Origin: Pseudomonadota bacterium
GTDB taxonomy: Bacteria; Pseudomonadota; Gammaproteobacteria; Burkholderiales; SG8-39
DNA length: 64,000 nt
NCBI GenBank assembly: GCA_947455195.1
Contig: CANGMI010000001.1
Location: forward strand, 372,001 to 436,000
Direction: 5' to 3'
Under the pieces are notes generated by a model, which was not told the DNA's origin, did not search any database, and saw nothing but the letters and a program-made list of their open reading frames with translations. A program made the translations under genes and the position numbers. Positions 50,986 through 61,616 of the stretch are shown one piece after another. Positions within the stretch are counted from its first letter, which is position 1, and each line of letters opens with the position of its first letter.

Positions 50986-51808
50986 CGCGCGCGCGAGCCA
51001 GGCACAGACCCTGAACCCGCCCCAACCCGGGCAACGTGCCGACGCGATTCTCACCCGGCAGGAAGGCGCCGTGGCCACGGTGGTCATCTCCAACATCGCG
51101 CGGCACAACGCGATGACCCCGGCGATGTGGGGCGCCCTGGCAGAGACCCTCGATCGGCTCGATGCCGACCCTGCAGTGCGCGTGATCGTGCTCGCCGGGG
51201 ACGGCGAGCGCGCCTTCGTATCGGGCGCCGACATTGGCGCCTTTGGCGCGAAAAAGCCCGAGGGTCCGCCGATGCCGACGGCCGATGCGCCCTACCTCCT
51301 GCCGCTGCGCTGCACAAAGCCCGTGATCGCGTCGATTCGCGGGTTCTGCATGGGCGGGGGCCTGGGCCTTGCGGCCTCCTGCGATGTCCGTCTGTGTGCC
51401 GACGACGCAATCTTTCGCATGCCCGCCGCACGACTGGGCATCGGCTACAGCACAGCAGGCATCGAGCGTCTGATGCAGGTCATCGGCACGGCCAACACAC
51501 TCGACATCTTCCTCTCGGCGGAGCGGTTCGGTGCTGCCGAGGCCCAACGCATGGGCTTCGTGCAACGCGTCGTGCCGGCCGCGGAACTGGCTGCGGTAAC
51601 TGCCCGCTATGCGCAGGGCGTTGCGCTCAACGCACCGCTCTCCCTCGCGACCGCCAAGGGCACCGTGCGCGAACTGCTCAAGGACCCGGCACGGCGTGAC
51701 TTCACTGCGGTCGATGCCCTGCGCGCGGCTTGCAGCGCGAGCGAAGACTTTCGCGAGGGCCGTCAGGCCTTCATGGAAAAACGCGATCCGGTGTTCAAGG
51801 GGTATTGA
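50978..51808 (+). CDS. Enoyl-CoA hydratase/isomerase family protein (GTG start)
   Basis: RAFVSGADIGAFGAK, KPVIASIRGFCMGGGLGLAASCDVRLCADDAIFRMPAARLGIGY. Confidence 0.94.
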   Translation: MSDARASQAQTLNPPQPGQRADAILTRQEGAVATVVISNIARHNAMTPAMWGALAETLDRLDADPAVRVIVLAGDGERAFVSGADIGAFGAKKPEGPPMPTADAPYLLPLRCTKPVIASIRGFCMGGGLGLAASCDVRLCADDAIFRMPAARLGIGYSTAGIERLMQVIGTANTLDIFLSAERFGAAEAQRMGFVQRVVPAAELAAVTARYAQGVALNAPLSLATAKGTVRELLKDPARRDFTAVDALRAACSASEDFREGRQAFMEKRDPVFKGY

Positions 51809-52018
51809 ACTCGAGGCTTGCCCCGCCTCATCGAGTTCGAGACGTCGGCAACTTATTGAATGTTCATGTCCAGCCGATGCCGCCTCATGCCGGGACGCGT
51901 TAGTCTTGACGATTGCAACCTGCATGGCTGGTACCGAGCTTGCGCTCGCTCCGCTCCGCTCTGTCGACGACCACAGGCAGAAGCAGGCCGGACGCCCGCG
52001 AGGCCGCCAGCACTCGTG

Positions 52019-52939
52019 ATGGACAGCCACGCCAACCACGCTCTGCCGGTCAGCCACCTCGACTGGCTCGAATCAGAATCGATCCACATCCTGCGCGAAG
52101 TGGCTGCCGAGTGCGCCAATCCGGTGCTGCTCTTCTCGGGCGGCAAGGACTCGGCCGTGTTGCTGCGACTGGCCGAGAAGGCGTTCAGGCCCGGGCGCTT
52201 TCCGTTCCCGCTGCTCCACGTGGATACCGGACACAACTTTCCCGAGGTCATCGCGTTTCGCGATCGCCGGGCAGCAGAACTCGGCGAGCGCCTGATCGTA
52301 CGCTCGGTGGAGGATTCGATCGCCCGAGGGCGCGTGACACTGCGCGCGGCCGATGAATCACGCAACAGGCACCAGAGCACGACGCTGCTCGATGCGATCA
52401 CCGAGTTCGGCTTCGATGCCTGTTTTGGCGGTGCCCGTCGCGACGAGGAAAAGGCCCGCGCCAAGGAGCGCATCTTCTCGTTTCGCGATGAATTTGGTCA
52501 GTGGGACCCGCGCAACCAGCGACCCGAACTGTGGAATCTCTACAACACGCGTGTGCATCCCGGCGAGCACATGCGCGTGTTTCCCATTTCCAACTGGACG
52601 GAACTCGACGTGTGGCAGTACATCGCGCGCGAACGACTCGACGTGCCGAGCATCTACTTTGCCCACCCGCGCGCGGTGATTCCTCGCCGTGGTGGCCTGA
52701 TGCCGGTCTCGTGGCTCATATCTCCGGGCGCGGGCGAGCACGTCGAAACCCGAATGGTGCGCTTTCGCACCGTGGGCGACATGACCTGCACCGCCCCGGT
52801 CGAATCGACTGCGATCGAAGTCGCCACCATCATCGACGAAACAGCCGTGAGCCGCATGACCGAGCGCGGCGCAACCCGCCTGGACGATCAGACCTCGGAA
52901 GCGTCGATGGAACTGCGCAAGCGTGAGGGATATTTCTGA
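52019..52939 (+). CDS. cysD: Sulfate adenylyltransferase subunit 2
   Basis: HLDWLESESIHILREVAAECANPVLLFSGGKDSAVLLRLAEKAF, LHVDTGHNFPEVIAFRD, VESTA, RMTERGATRLDDQTSEASMELRKREGYF. Confidence 0.97.
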   Translation: MDSHANHALPVSHLDWLESESIHILREVAAECANPVLLFSGGKDSAVLLRLAEKAFRPGRFPFPLLHVDTGHNFPEVIAFRDRRAAELGERLIVRSVEDSIARGRVTLRAADESRNRHQSTTLLDAITEFGFDACFGGARRDEEKARAKERIFSFRDEFGQWDPRNQRPELWNLYNTRVHPGEHMRVFPISNWTELDVWQYIARERLDVPSIYFAHPRAVIPRRGGLMPVSWLISPGAGEHVETRMVRFRTVGDMTCTAPVESTAIEVATIIDETAVSRMTERGATRLDDQTSEASMELRKREGYF

Positions 52940-54207
52940 TGACGACCTCGGGCGTACTGCGCATCGCCACCGCTGGCAGCGTCGATGACGGCAAGAGCAC
53001 GCTCATCGGACGACTGCTGCATGACGCGAAGGCCATTCTCGAAGACCAGCTCGCTGCCATCGAACGCGCGACCACCAGGCGCGGCGGCGAAGGGCTCGAC
53101 CTGTCGCTCCTCACCGACGGACTGATCGCCGAGCGCGATCAGGGCATCACCATCGATGTGGCCTACCGCTACTTCTCGACACCGCAGCGCAAGTTCATCA
53201 TCGCCGACACCCCTGGCCACGAACAGTACACGCGCAACATGGCCACCGGCGCCTCGACCGCCGATGCCTCGATCCTTCTGGTCGATGCACGCAAGGGCCT
53301 GGTCGTGCAATCGCGCCGTCACGCGATCATTGCAGGCCTGCTCGGCCTCCGCCATGTCATCGTGGCGGTCAACAAGATGGATCTGGTCGGCCATGACGAG
53401 GCGGTCTTCCGATCCATCGAAGGCGAGTTCAACGCCTTTCTCGAACGCATCGGCATCACGCGGATTCACGTCATTCCCGTATCGGCTCTGAACGGCGACA
53501 ATGTGGTGGATCGCAGCCGGGCGATGCCCTGGTACCGGGGCCCTGCGCTGCTCGAACTGCTCGAGACCCTTGACGCAGAGGACACCAGCACCCGGCCGTT
53601 TCGTTTTCCCGTGCAAGGCGTGAGTCGGTCGCGCGCTCGCGATCAGAGCGACCGCCGCGCGTGCATGGGGCGCATCGAGGCGGGCACGATTGCGCGTGGC
53701 GATGCGGTGACTGTCTTGCCCGGTGGCCAACGCACGACAGTGCGCGACATCATTGCCTGGCATGACAACGCCAGCGCATCCTTCGCAACAGCCAGCGCCG
53801 GGCAGTCAGTCAACCTCGTCTTCACCGACGAGATCGACATCAGCCGCGGTGATCTGATCGCCGCCGCCGACACCGAGCCGGGCGATGCACCTCGCGTCCT
53901 GCGAGCCTTCGATGCGGTCGTCTGCTGGATGAGTCAGAACGCACTCGATACCTCACGCCGCTATCTGGTCAAGCACACTTCGCGTACCGTGCGAGCACGC
54001 TTCCTCGAGGTACGCGCTCAGATCGACGTGAATACCGGATCGACACGACCTGCGGCCAGACTCGCGCTGAACGACATCGGCGAGGTTCGCATCGCGACGC
54101 AATCGCCTCTGGTCGTCGACGCCTATACGACCCTTCGCCCGACCGGCGCCTTCATCGTCATCGACGAGGACAGCAACGAGACCGCCGCAGCGGGGATGAT
54201 CCGGTGA
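52939..54207 (+). CDS. cysN: Sulfate adenylyltransferase subunit 1 (GTPase)
   Basis: TAGSVDDGKSTLIGRLLHDAK, ITIDVAYRYFSTPQRKFIIADTPGHEQYTRNMATGAS, VNKMDLV. Confidence 0.97.
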   Translation: MTTSGVLRIATAGSVDDGKSTLIGRLLHDAKAILEDQLAAIERATTRRGGEGLDLSLLTDGLIAERDQGITIDVAYRYFSTPQRKFIIADTPGHEQYTRNMATGASTADASILLVDARKGLVVQSRRHAIIAGLLGLRHVIVAVNKMDLVGHDEAVFRSIEGEFNAFLERIGITRIHVIPVSALNGDNVVDRSRAMPWYRGPALLELLETLDAEDTSTRPFRFPVQGVSRSRARDQSDRRACMGRIEAGTIARGDAVTVLPGGQRTTVRDIIAWHDNASASFATASAGQSVNLVFTDEIDISRGDLIAAADTEPGDAPRVLRAFDAVVCWMSQNALDTSRRYLVKHTSRTVRARFLEVRAQIDVNTGSTRPAARLALNDIGEVRIATQSPLVVDAYTTLRPTGAFIVIDEDSNETAAAGMIR

Positions 54208-54237
54208 AGCGCCGGAACAACCCCGCACCCTGCCTGA

Positions 54238-54876
54238 TCAGCGACCCGGTTGAGGCGTGAGGCGCAAGTAGGGTTTCAGGGCACGAAAGCCCCGTGGAAA
54301 CTTCTCGGCCAGAACCGCCGGATCCTGCAGCGAGGGGAGAATCACCACGTCTTCGCCAGGTTTCCAGTTGCCCGGCGTCGCCACGCTGTGGTTGTCGGTG
54401 AGCTGCAGCGAATCGATCACCCGCAGGATCTCGTCGAAGTTGCGACCGGTGCTGGCCGGATAGGTAATGATCAGGCGCACCCGTTTTTGCGGGTCGATGA
54501 CGAAGAGCGATCGAACCGTATGCGTTGCACTCGCATTCGGATGAATCATGTCGTAGAGCGTGGCCACCCGACGATCGGGGTCGGCAATGATCGGAAAGTC
54601 GACATGGGTCGACTGTGTCTCGTCGATGTCGGCAATCCAGCGCTCATGCGACTCGACCGGATCCACCGACAGCGCAATCACCTTCACGTTGCGACGGGCA
54701 AATTCGGCCTTGAGCCTGGCGGTGAGGCCCAGTTCGGTCGTGCAGACCGGTGTGAAATCCGCAGGGTGCGAGAAGAGCACCCCCCAGCTCGTCCCCAGCC
54801 ATTCATGGAACAGGATCGGGCCGGCACTCGAATCCTGACGGAAATCAGGGGCGGTATCGCCCAGTCGCAAGGTCAT
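54238..54876 (-). CDS. 1-Cys (Prx6-type) peroxiredoxin
   Basis: LFSHPADFTPVCTTELGLTARL, LSVDPVESHERWIADI, NWKPGEDVVILPS. Confidence 0.94.
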   Translation of the reverse strand: MTLRLGDTAPDFRQDSSAGPILFHEWLGTSWGVLFSHPADFTPVCTTELGLTARLKAEFARRNVKVIALSVDPVESHERWIADIDETQSTHVDFPIIADPDRRVATLYDMIHPNASATHTVRSLFVIDPQKRVRLIITYPASTGRNFDEILRVIDSLQLTDNHSVATPGNWKPGEDVVILPSLQDPAVLAEKFPRGFRALKPYLRLTPQPGR

Positions 54877-54996
54877 GACATTCTCCTCTGATGGGGTAGC
54901 CACGGATCGGCACCCGACAGAGGACATTGTCCCCGTGCCTCAACGGCACAGGAACGATTGATTGGTCATTACCTTATGCCGCGAGGGCGCGTAGGC

Positions 54997-57777
54997 TCAG
55001 GTGAGCTTCCCGTGGCATGCCTTGTATTTCTTGCCCGAACCACAGGGACAGGGGTCGTTGCGCCCGATCTTGGCACCCGCATTCACGATCTGCTGGGGCG
55101 CACGCGGACGCTCCTGGGTCATGGCTGCGAACCCTTCCTGGGCCATCGCTGCAGCCGCTGCCGCCTCGGCGGCCGCTGCATCCTCAACCCCCGGATGGCG
55201 GTATTCGAGGTTCTGCGGCGCCGCCTGCTGCGCCTCGACCTGATCGACCTCTTCCTGCGTACGCACCTGAACCCGCATGAGCGTCCGCGTGGCCTCGAGC
55301 TTCACCCGCTCGATGAGGGCAGCAAAGAGCTCGAACCCTTCACGCTTGTACTCCTGGCGCGGGTTCTTCTGGGCATAGCCCCGCAAGTGGATGCCCTGAC
55401 GCAGATGGTCGAGCATGCCCAGATGCTCGCGCCACTCGTGATCGATGAGTTGCAGCAGGATGAGGCGTTTGTACTGACTGAGGGTCTCGGCGGGCGCAAG
55501 GCCGGTGCGCGCTGCGAAGGCCTCATCGGCAGCGGCCTGCAGGCGCTCGAGCAAGGCGCCCTCGTCGACGCCTTCCTTCGCCCAATCGGCGAGCGGCACT
55601 TCAACCAGAATCTCGGCGCTCAGGGTGCGCGCGAGGCCCTCGAGGTCCCACTGTTCCTCGACACTGTCGGCCGGCACGTGCTGGCGCAGCAGGTCCTCGA
55701 CCACGCTGTCCCGCAGCCGCTTCACCAGTTCGTCGATATCGGAATCGGTGCCATCGAGAACGAGGTTGCGCTGCTCGTAGATGGTCTTGCGCTGGTCATT
55801 GGCGACGTTGTCGTACTCGAGCAGCTGCTTGCGAATGTCGAAGTTGTGCGCTTCGACCTTGCGCTGCGCCGACTCGATCGATCGGGTGACCATGCCGGCC
55901 TCGATCGGCTCGTCTTCGGGCATCTTGAGCATCTGCATGATGCGCTGGATGCGCTCGCCGGCAAAGATGCGCAGCAACGGGTCCTCGAGCGAAAGAAAGA
56001 ACCGGCTGGAACCCGGATCGCCCTGCCGCCCGGCACGACCCCGCAGCTGGTTGTCGATGCGGCGCGATTCGTGCCGCTCGGTACCGATGATGTGCAGGCC
56101 ACCCGCTGCCAGCACCTGCTCATGCAGGCCCTGCCACTCGGCCTGCAGCACCGCGATACGCGCCGCCTTGTCGTCCTCGGAGAGCGAGGCATCGTCGGTG
56201 ATGTGCTCGGACTGCTTCTCGACATTGCCCCCGAGCACGATGTCAGTCCCGCGTCCGGCCATGTTGGTGGCGATGGTGATCATGCCCGGCCGGCCGGCCT
56301 GAGCGACGATCTGGGCCTCGCGGTCGTGCTCCTTGGCGTTGAGCACCTGATGCGCGATGCCCTTCCTGAGACCCGCTGCGTCGAGCAGTCGCGAGAAGTG
56401 CTCGGAGGCTTCCACCGAAGTCGTCCCCACCAGCACCGGCTGACCGCGGCCGTTGCACTCGACAATGTCACGAATGACCGCATTGTCGCGCTCGTGCGCG
56501 GTGCGAAACACCTGATCGAGCCGGTCGTCGCGCACCATCGGGTGGTGGGTTGGAATCACCACCGTCTCGAGGCTGTAGATTTCCTGGAACTCGAAAGCCT
56601 CGGTATCGGCCGTTCCGGTCATGCCGGCCAGCTTCTCGTACATCCGGAAGTAGTTCTGGAACGTGATCGAGGCGAGCGTCTGGTTCTCGCTCTGGATGTC
56701 AACCCGCTCCTTGGCCTCGACGGCCTGGTGCAAGCCATCGGACCAGCGGCGGCCCGACATCAAGCGCCCGGTGAACTCGTCGACAATGACCACTTCGCGG
56801 TTCTGCACCACATAGTGCCGGTCGCGGAAGAACAGATGATGGGCCCGCAGACTGCTGTACAGGTGATGAATGAGGCTGATGTTCTCGGGCGCGTAGAGGC
56901 TCGAACCCTCGGCCAGCAGACCTGCCTCGGCGAGGATGGCTTCCGCATGCTCGTGACCCGACTCGGTGAGCAGCACCTGATGGTTCTTCTCGTCGACGGT
57001 GAAATCACCATCGGCCGCCTCGAGCGTGCTGCTGTTCTTGAGCAGCGGCACCACACGGTCGATCTTCTGGTAGATGTCGGTGCGGTCTTCGGCCTGCCCC
57101 GAGATGATGAGCGGGGTACGCGCCTCGTCGATGAGAATCGAGTCGACCTCATCGACGATGGCGTAGTGCAGGGGCCGCTGCAGTCGCTCCTCGGGGGCCA
57201 TCACCATGTTGTTGCGCAGGTAATCGAAGCCGAATTCGTTGTTGGTGCCGTAGGTGATGTCAGCCGCGTAGGCGGCCTGCTTCTGCTCGCGTGGCAGATT
57301 GGCCAGATTCACGCCCACCGTCATGCCGAGAAAGTGGAATACCCGCCCCATCCACTGGGCATCGCGCTGCGCCAGGTACTCGTTGACCGTGACCACGTGG
57401 ACGCCCTTGCCGGGCAGGGCATTCAGATAGGCGGGCAGCGTCGCCACCAGCGTCTTGCCCTCACCGGTCCGCATCTCGGCGATCTTGCCCCCGTGCAGCA
57501 CCATGCCGCCAATGAGTTGCACGTCGAAATGCCGCATGTTCAGCACACGCCAGGCGGCTTCACGAACGGTGGCAAAGGCTTCAGGCAACAGCGCATCGAG
57601 CGTCTCGCCCGCCGCATGTCGCGCTCGCAAGCGCTCCGTCTGGGCCGCCAGTTCGGTGTCTGAAAGGGCCTTCATCTGCGGCTCGAGCGCGTTGACCGCG
57701 CGCACCGTCCGACGGTAACCCTTGAGGAGCCGGTCGTTACGGCTGCCAAAAATCTTCCTGAGAACTTTGTCTATCAT
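54997..57777 (-). CDS. secA: Preprotein translocase ATPase SecA
   Basis: [46 protein letters not shown]-terminal zinc motif [20 protein letters not shown]. Confidence 0.99.
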   Translation of the reverse strand: MIDKVLRKIFGSRNDRLLKGYRRTVRAVNALEPQMKALSDTELAAQTERLRARHAAGETLDALLPEAFATVREAAWRVLNMRHFDVQLIGGMVLHGGKIAEMRTGEGKTLVATLPAYLNALPGKGVHVVTVNEYLAQRDAQWMGRVFHFLGMTVGVNLANLPREQKQAAYAADITYGTNNEFGFDYLRNNMVMAPEERLQRPLHYAIVDEVDSILIDEARTPLIISGQAEDRTDIYQKIDRVVPLLKNSSTLEAADGDFTVDEKNHQVLLTESGHEHAEAILAEAGLLAEGSSLYAPENISLIHHLYSSLRAHHLFFRDRHYVVQNREVVIVDEFTGRLMSGRRWSDGLHQAVEAKERVDIQSENQTLASITFQNYFRMYEKLAGMTGTADTEAFEFQEIYSLETVVIPTHHPMVRDDRLDQVFRTAHERDNAVIRDIVECNGRGQPVLVGTTSVEASEHFSRLLDAAGLRKGIAHQVLNAKEHDREAQIVAQAGRPGMITIATNMAGRGTDIVLGGNVEKQSEHITDDASLSEDDKAARIAVLQAEWQGLHEQVLAAGGLHIIGTERHESRRIDNQLRGRAGRQGDPGSSRFFLSLEDPLLRIFAGERIQRIMQMLKMPEDEPIEAGMVTRSIESAQRKVEAHNFDIRKQLLEYDNVANDQRKTIYEQRNLVLDGTDSDIDELVKRLRDSVVEDLLRQHVPADSVEEQWDLEGLARTLSAEILVEVPLADWAKEGVDEGALLERLQAAADEAFAARTGLAPAETLSQYKRLILLQLIDHEWREHLGMLDHLRQGIHLRGYAQKNPRQEYKREGFELFAALIERVKLEATRTLMRVQVRTQEEVDQVEAQQAAPQNLEYRHPGVEDAAAAEAAAAAAMAQEGFAAMTQERPRAPQQIVNAGAKIGRNDPCPCGSGKKYKACHGKLT

Positions 57778-57968
57778 GCTCGCGCCGTCGCGGCCCCATC
57801 AGAAATCATTGAATGGAAAGGCTATTTCATGGTGCGGGGGTCAACCTGCAATGATAGCATGGTACGGTTTCAAGGGTCTGTGCCCTCCCCGGGCTCCCGC
57901 GCCTGCGCCATGCCTGCATGGCGATGGCTTCATGATTGCCCTGTTGCCAGCACCCACCCCAGCGCCCG

Positions 57969-58442
57969 ATGCGACGTCACCCCTCCGCCCTGCAGCGCCC
58001 CACCCCCCCGACCATCGGGCGGGTGCTGCACGCCGGGGCGCTCGGCCCCCTGATGCACAAGGCTGACCTCCTCGCCCGCCTCGGGACCACGCTCGCCGGC
58101 AACCTGCCCCGGCCTCTCGCCACGCGCTGCCAGGTCGCCAATCTGCAGGATGACGCCACGCTGGTGATCGTGGCCGCCTCGAGTGCAGTGGCGGCCAAGA
58201 TCCGCGCCCTTGCCCCGCGCCTGGAGCGCAGTCTGGCGAGCGTGCATCCGGACATCCGCGCGCTCCTCGTTCAGGTTCGACCCGAGAGCATCGCGCCCGC
58301 CGCCGCGCCCGCACAACCGCGGCTGCTGGCGCCCGAGGCCGCCGGCCACCTCGACCGGCTCGCGGCCAGCCTGCCCGACTCTCCCCTTAAGCGTGCAATC
58401 GATCGACTCGCCCGCAAGCGGACCCCCTCAGTCAGCGACTGA
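57969..58442 (+). CDS. DUF721/DciA-like protein
   Basis: VLHAGALGPLMHKADLLARLGTTLAGNLPRPLATRCQVANLQDDATLVIVAASSAVAAKIRALAPRL; divergent from secA. Confidence 0.78.
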   Translation: MRRHPSALQRPTPPTIGRVLHAGALGPLMHKADLLARLGTTLAGNLPRPLATRCQVANLQDDATLVIVAASSAVAAKIRALAPRLERSLASVHPDIRALLVQVRPESIAPAAAPAQPRLLAPEAAGHLDRLAASLPDSPLKRAIDRLARKRTPSVSD

Positions 58443-59468
58443 AATGGTCTCGAGGAAGGCGTCAAGCACGGCATTGAACCGCTGCGCTTCATCGACAAAG
58501 AGGGCATGCCCGGCCTGCGCGAAGACTTCGGTCCGGATATCCGGGCGCCTCCGAGCCACGCTGGCGGCCTGGGCTGCGAAGGCCGGCGTCACCACATAGA
58601 GAACGGGCTTGCTCGTGGCGTAGAGCGCATCGCGCCAGCGGGTCCGGGGCCAGGTCCAGGACAGGAGCGCCACACTGGCCTCGAGCGGCGTCCGCAGCGC
58701 TGCCTGCTCGATCGACTGGAGATAGGCTTCGGTTTGCGGCGAGCGGTACATCGACCGCACGAAAGCGCGCACGGTCTGTTCGCGATCGGTCCGCAACCGG
58801 CTGGTGAACGAGGGACCCTTGCCACCCCGCGGCGCGGGTTCCTCGCCCACCGAGTTGTCGACCAGCACGAGCCCCGCGTGGGCCTTGTCGCCCTGCGCTT
58901 CGACATAGGCCAGCGTCTCCAGCACACCGAGTGACCACCCGACGATGACCGGGCGCTGCAGGCCGGCTGCGACGATCAGTTCGGCGATGTCCCGCGCACG
59001 CCGTTCAGGGCTGTATCCGGCCGGCGCAATCGCCGACTTGCCCTGACCTCGCGGGTCGAGCGCCACCACCCGATGCTGTTGCGCGAAGTGCGCCAGCTGC
59101 GGCTCCCAGATGGCAGCAGGCATGCTCCAGCCGGGTACGAACACGATGGGTGCACGCCTCCCCTCGGTTCGCTCCTGGCCGCGCTCCTCGTAATGCAGTT
59201 GCACGCCATCGGAGGTCCGGAAATGATGCGACTCGGCCCTCGTCATGTCACTCGCCAGACCCAGGCCCGCGATGCCCACGAGGACGACCGCGCGCGACAC
59301 CCCCACGGACCGGAAGACGCCCGAGGCCTGGAGCGCCGTGGAGCCGTTCGATGGCCGGCAAACACACGGTGCTCCGGGTGCCCGAAGCAAGGACGACCGC
59401 CGACGGCCTGCACCGGTCCCTCGGCGCCGGAAGAGGGTGCGAATCGCCTCAGGCAACAGCGAGCGCAA
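58428..59468 (-). CDS. Alpha/beta-fold hydrolase with N-terminal signal/anchor (start uncertain)
   Basis: [42 protein letters not shown] nucleophile elbow, [13 protein letters not shown]. Confidence 0.9.
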   Translation of the reverse strand: MRSLLPEAIRTLFRRRGTGAGRRRSSLLRAPGAPCVCRPSNGSTALQASGVFRSVGVSRAVVLVGIAGLGLASDMTRAESHHFRTSDGVQLHYEERGQERTEGRRAPIVFVPGWSMPAAIWEPQLAHFAQQHRVVALDPRGQGKSAIAPAGYSPERRARDIAELIVAAGLQRPVIVGWSLGVLETLAYVEAQGDKAHAGLVLVDNSVGEEPAPRGGKGPSFTSRLRTDREQTVRAFVRSMYRSPQTEAYLQSIEQAALRTPLEASVALLSWTWPRTRWRDALYATSKPVLYVVTPAFAAQAASVARRRPDIRTEVFAQAGHALFVDEAQRFNAVLDAFLETISVAD

Positions 59469-60372
59469 ACTGTCGGGTCACCGCTCGCGGCACCGGATCG
59501 GCATCCCCGAAGGACACGCGCTCGAAGGCCGTTTGGTCGGCCAGCAGCGCCCGCAGCAGCCGGTTGTTCAGTTCATGACCCGACTTGTGGGCGGTAAATG
59601 ACCCGAGAATCGGCAGGCCGGCCATGTAGAGGTCGCCGATCGCATCGAGCACCTTGTGCTTCACGAACTCGTCGGCATAGCGCAACCCCTCCGGATTGAG
59701 CACCCTGAATTCATCCATCACCACCGCATTGTCAAGACTGCCCCCGAGCGCGAGACCGTGCGCGCGCATCGCTTCCACATCCTGGGCAAAGCCGAAGGTC
59801 CGGGCACGTGCGATGTCCTTCCGGTAGGGCGTCTCACCGAGATCGAAGGTCACCGACTGGCCGGTGCGATCGATGGCCGGATGATCGAAGGCAATGCTGA
59901 AACTCAGGCGAAAGCCCTCATGAGGCTCGAGTCGGGCCCACTTGTCGCCTTCGGCGACGTCGATGGTCTTCAGTACGCGCAGAAAGCGCTTCGGGGCATC
60001 GAGTTCCTCGATGCCCACCGACTGGATGAGAAACACGAAGGGGGCAGCACTGCCATCGAGAATCGGCACTTCCGGCCCCGTCAGTTCGACGCGCAGGTTG
60101 TCGATGCCCAGGCCCGCCAGCGCCGACATCAGGTGCTCGACGGTGGAGACCTTGAAGTCGCCCTGGCGCAGCGAGGTACACATGCGCGTGTCGGTCACGC
60201 GCGCCGGATCGGCTTCAAGCCAGGGCAGACCGGGCAGGTCGACGCGCTGGAACACGATGCCGGTATCAGGCCCGGCAGGCTTGAGCGTCATGTCGACGCG
60301 TGCGCCGGTATGCAGCCCGACCCCGGTCGTGGTCACTGGCGACTTGAGCGTGCGCTGACGAAGCATGAGCAT
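59449..60372 (-). CDS. lpxC: UDP-3-O-acyl-N-acetylglucosamine deacetylase
   Basis: [79 protein letters not shown]. Confidence 0.98.
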   Translation of the reverse strand: MLMLRQRTLKSPVTTTGVGLHTGARVDMTLKPAGPDTGIVFQRVDLPGLPWLEADPARVTDTRMCTSLRQGDFKVSTVEHLMSALAGLGIDNLRVELTGPEVPILDGSAAPFVFLIQSVGIEELDAPKRFLRVLKTIDVAEGDKWARLEPHEGFRLSFSIAFDHPAIDRTGQSVTFDLGETPYRKDIARARTFGFAQDVEAMRAHGLALGGSLDNAVVMDEFRVLNPEGLRYADEFVKHKVLDAIGDLYMAGLPILGSFTAHKSGHELNNRLLRALLADQTAFERVSFGDADPVPRAVTRQFALAVA

Positions 60373-60595
60373 GACCCGTTGTGGAGAGACGATCGCTCGG
60401 GCACGGACGGCACCGGGCGAATGCCGATGGTGCGCCGGTTGCCCCGCGCCAGAGGCCCCTATGATACTGCCATAACGCAGTGCAGCATCCGCGGTTGACC
60501 GCCCCCCTCGAGGTGCGCTCTCCCACTGAAGGTGATACCGTTCGCGCGGGCATCGGATCGGCCGAGGCCTTTCACGATACGCGCTGCGAGCTGAC

Positions 60596-61531
60596 ATGGC
60601 ACGACACCCTTCCTACCTGCCGCACGGAGTGATCCCGGCGGTTCTTCTGCCCTTTCACGAAGACTTCTCGATCGACGAGACATCCTACCGCTCGCACCTG
60701 CGCGACGTGTGCGCGGTCAAGGGGGTGACCGCCATCACGATCAACGCGCACTCCACCGAAGCGGCCTCCTGCACCTTCGAGGAACAGCGTCGGGTGCTGG
60801 CAATCACCCAGGACGAAGTGGGCGCCCGCATGCCGATCGTGCATGGGGTCTACGCCGAGGGCAGCCTCGAGGCGGCGCGCATCGCGCGCATGGCTACCGA
60901 AGGCGGCGCTTCGGCGCTGCTGGTCTTTCCGCCGGGTCCGTTCACGCTGGGTCATCGCCCAGCCAATGTGATCACCCACTTCAAGCACATCGCCGACGCC
61001 TCCGACCTGCCGCTCATCGTCTTCCAGTATCCCCTGGCGGGTGGCCAGGGCTATCCGATGGCGACGTTGCTGGCACTGCTCGATGCGGTGCCCGGCATCA
61101 CCGCCATCAAGGACTGGTGCTCGAACCCGGCCCAGCACGAGCGTCATGTCCGTGCCCTGCAGTCGCGCCAGCCGGCGGTAAACGTGCTCAGCACCCACAG
61201 CGCGTGGCTGATGAGTTCGCTGGTACTGGGGTGCAACGGCCTGCTGTCGGGGAGCGGTTCGGTCATCGCCGACCTGCAGTCACAACTGTTCGAGGCGGTG
61301 CAGGCCGGGGACCTCAAGGCCGCCCAGGCCATCAATGACCGCATCAACCCGACCGCCGAGATCTTCTACAGCGAGCCGTGGATCGACATGCACAATCGCA
61401 TGAAGGAAGCCCTGGTGCTGATGGGTCGCCTGCCGCGCGCCGTGGTGCGCCCGCCCCTCACACGCCTGCCAGCCGACGAGATCGAACGCATTCGCAAGGC
61501 GCTGGTCGCGGCCGGACTGCTGCCGGCCTGA
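60596..61531 (+). CDS. Dihydrodipicolinate synthase/N-acetylneuraminate lyase family protein
   Basis: [63 protein letters not shown] (Schiff-base Lys). Confidence 0.9.
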   Translation: MARHPSYLPHGVIPAVLLPFHEDFSIDETSYRSHLRDVCAVKGVTAITINAHSTEAASCTFEEQRRVLAITQDEVGARMPIVHGVYAEGSLEAARIARMATEGGASALLVFPPGPFTLGHRPANVITHFKHIADASDLPLIVFQYPLAGGQGYPMATLLALLDAVPGITAIKDWCSNPAQHERHVRALQSRQPAVNVLSTHSAWLMSSLVLGCNGLLSGSGSVIADLQSQLFEAVQAGDLKAAQAINDRINPTAEIFYSEPWIDMHNRMKEALVLMGRLPRAVVRPPLTRLPADEIERIRKALVAAGLLPA

Positions 61532-61583
61532 CACCGACGGCAGACACTCACCCGCGACGACCCGCGCGGGCGAGAGTCACGGT

Positions 61584-61606
61584 GCCGGAACCCGCCGGGT
61601 TCCGGC
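61584..61606. terminator. Strong hairpin between convergent DHDPS-like and ftsZ genes
   Basis: Perfect 10-bp stem GCCGGAACCC-GCC-GGGTTCCGGC; no T tract on either side. Confidence 0.5.
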
Positions 61607-61616
61607 CTCCGGACAC

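Noticed and set aside
54958-57663. 901-aa plus-strand ORF opposite secA
   Set aside because: Antisense reading of a conserved gene in high-GC DNA; composition is dictated by secA codon usage and no family motif is visible.
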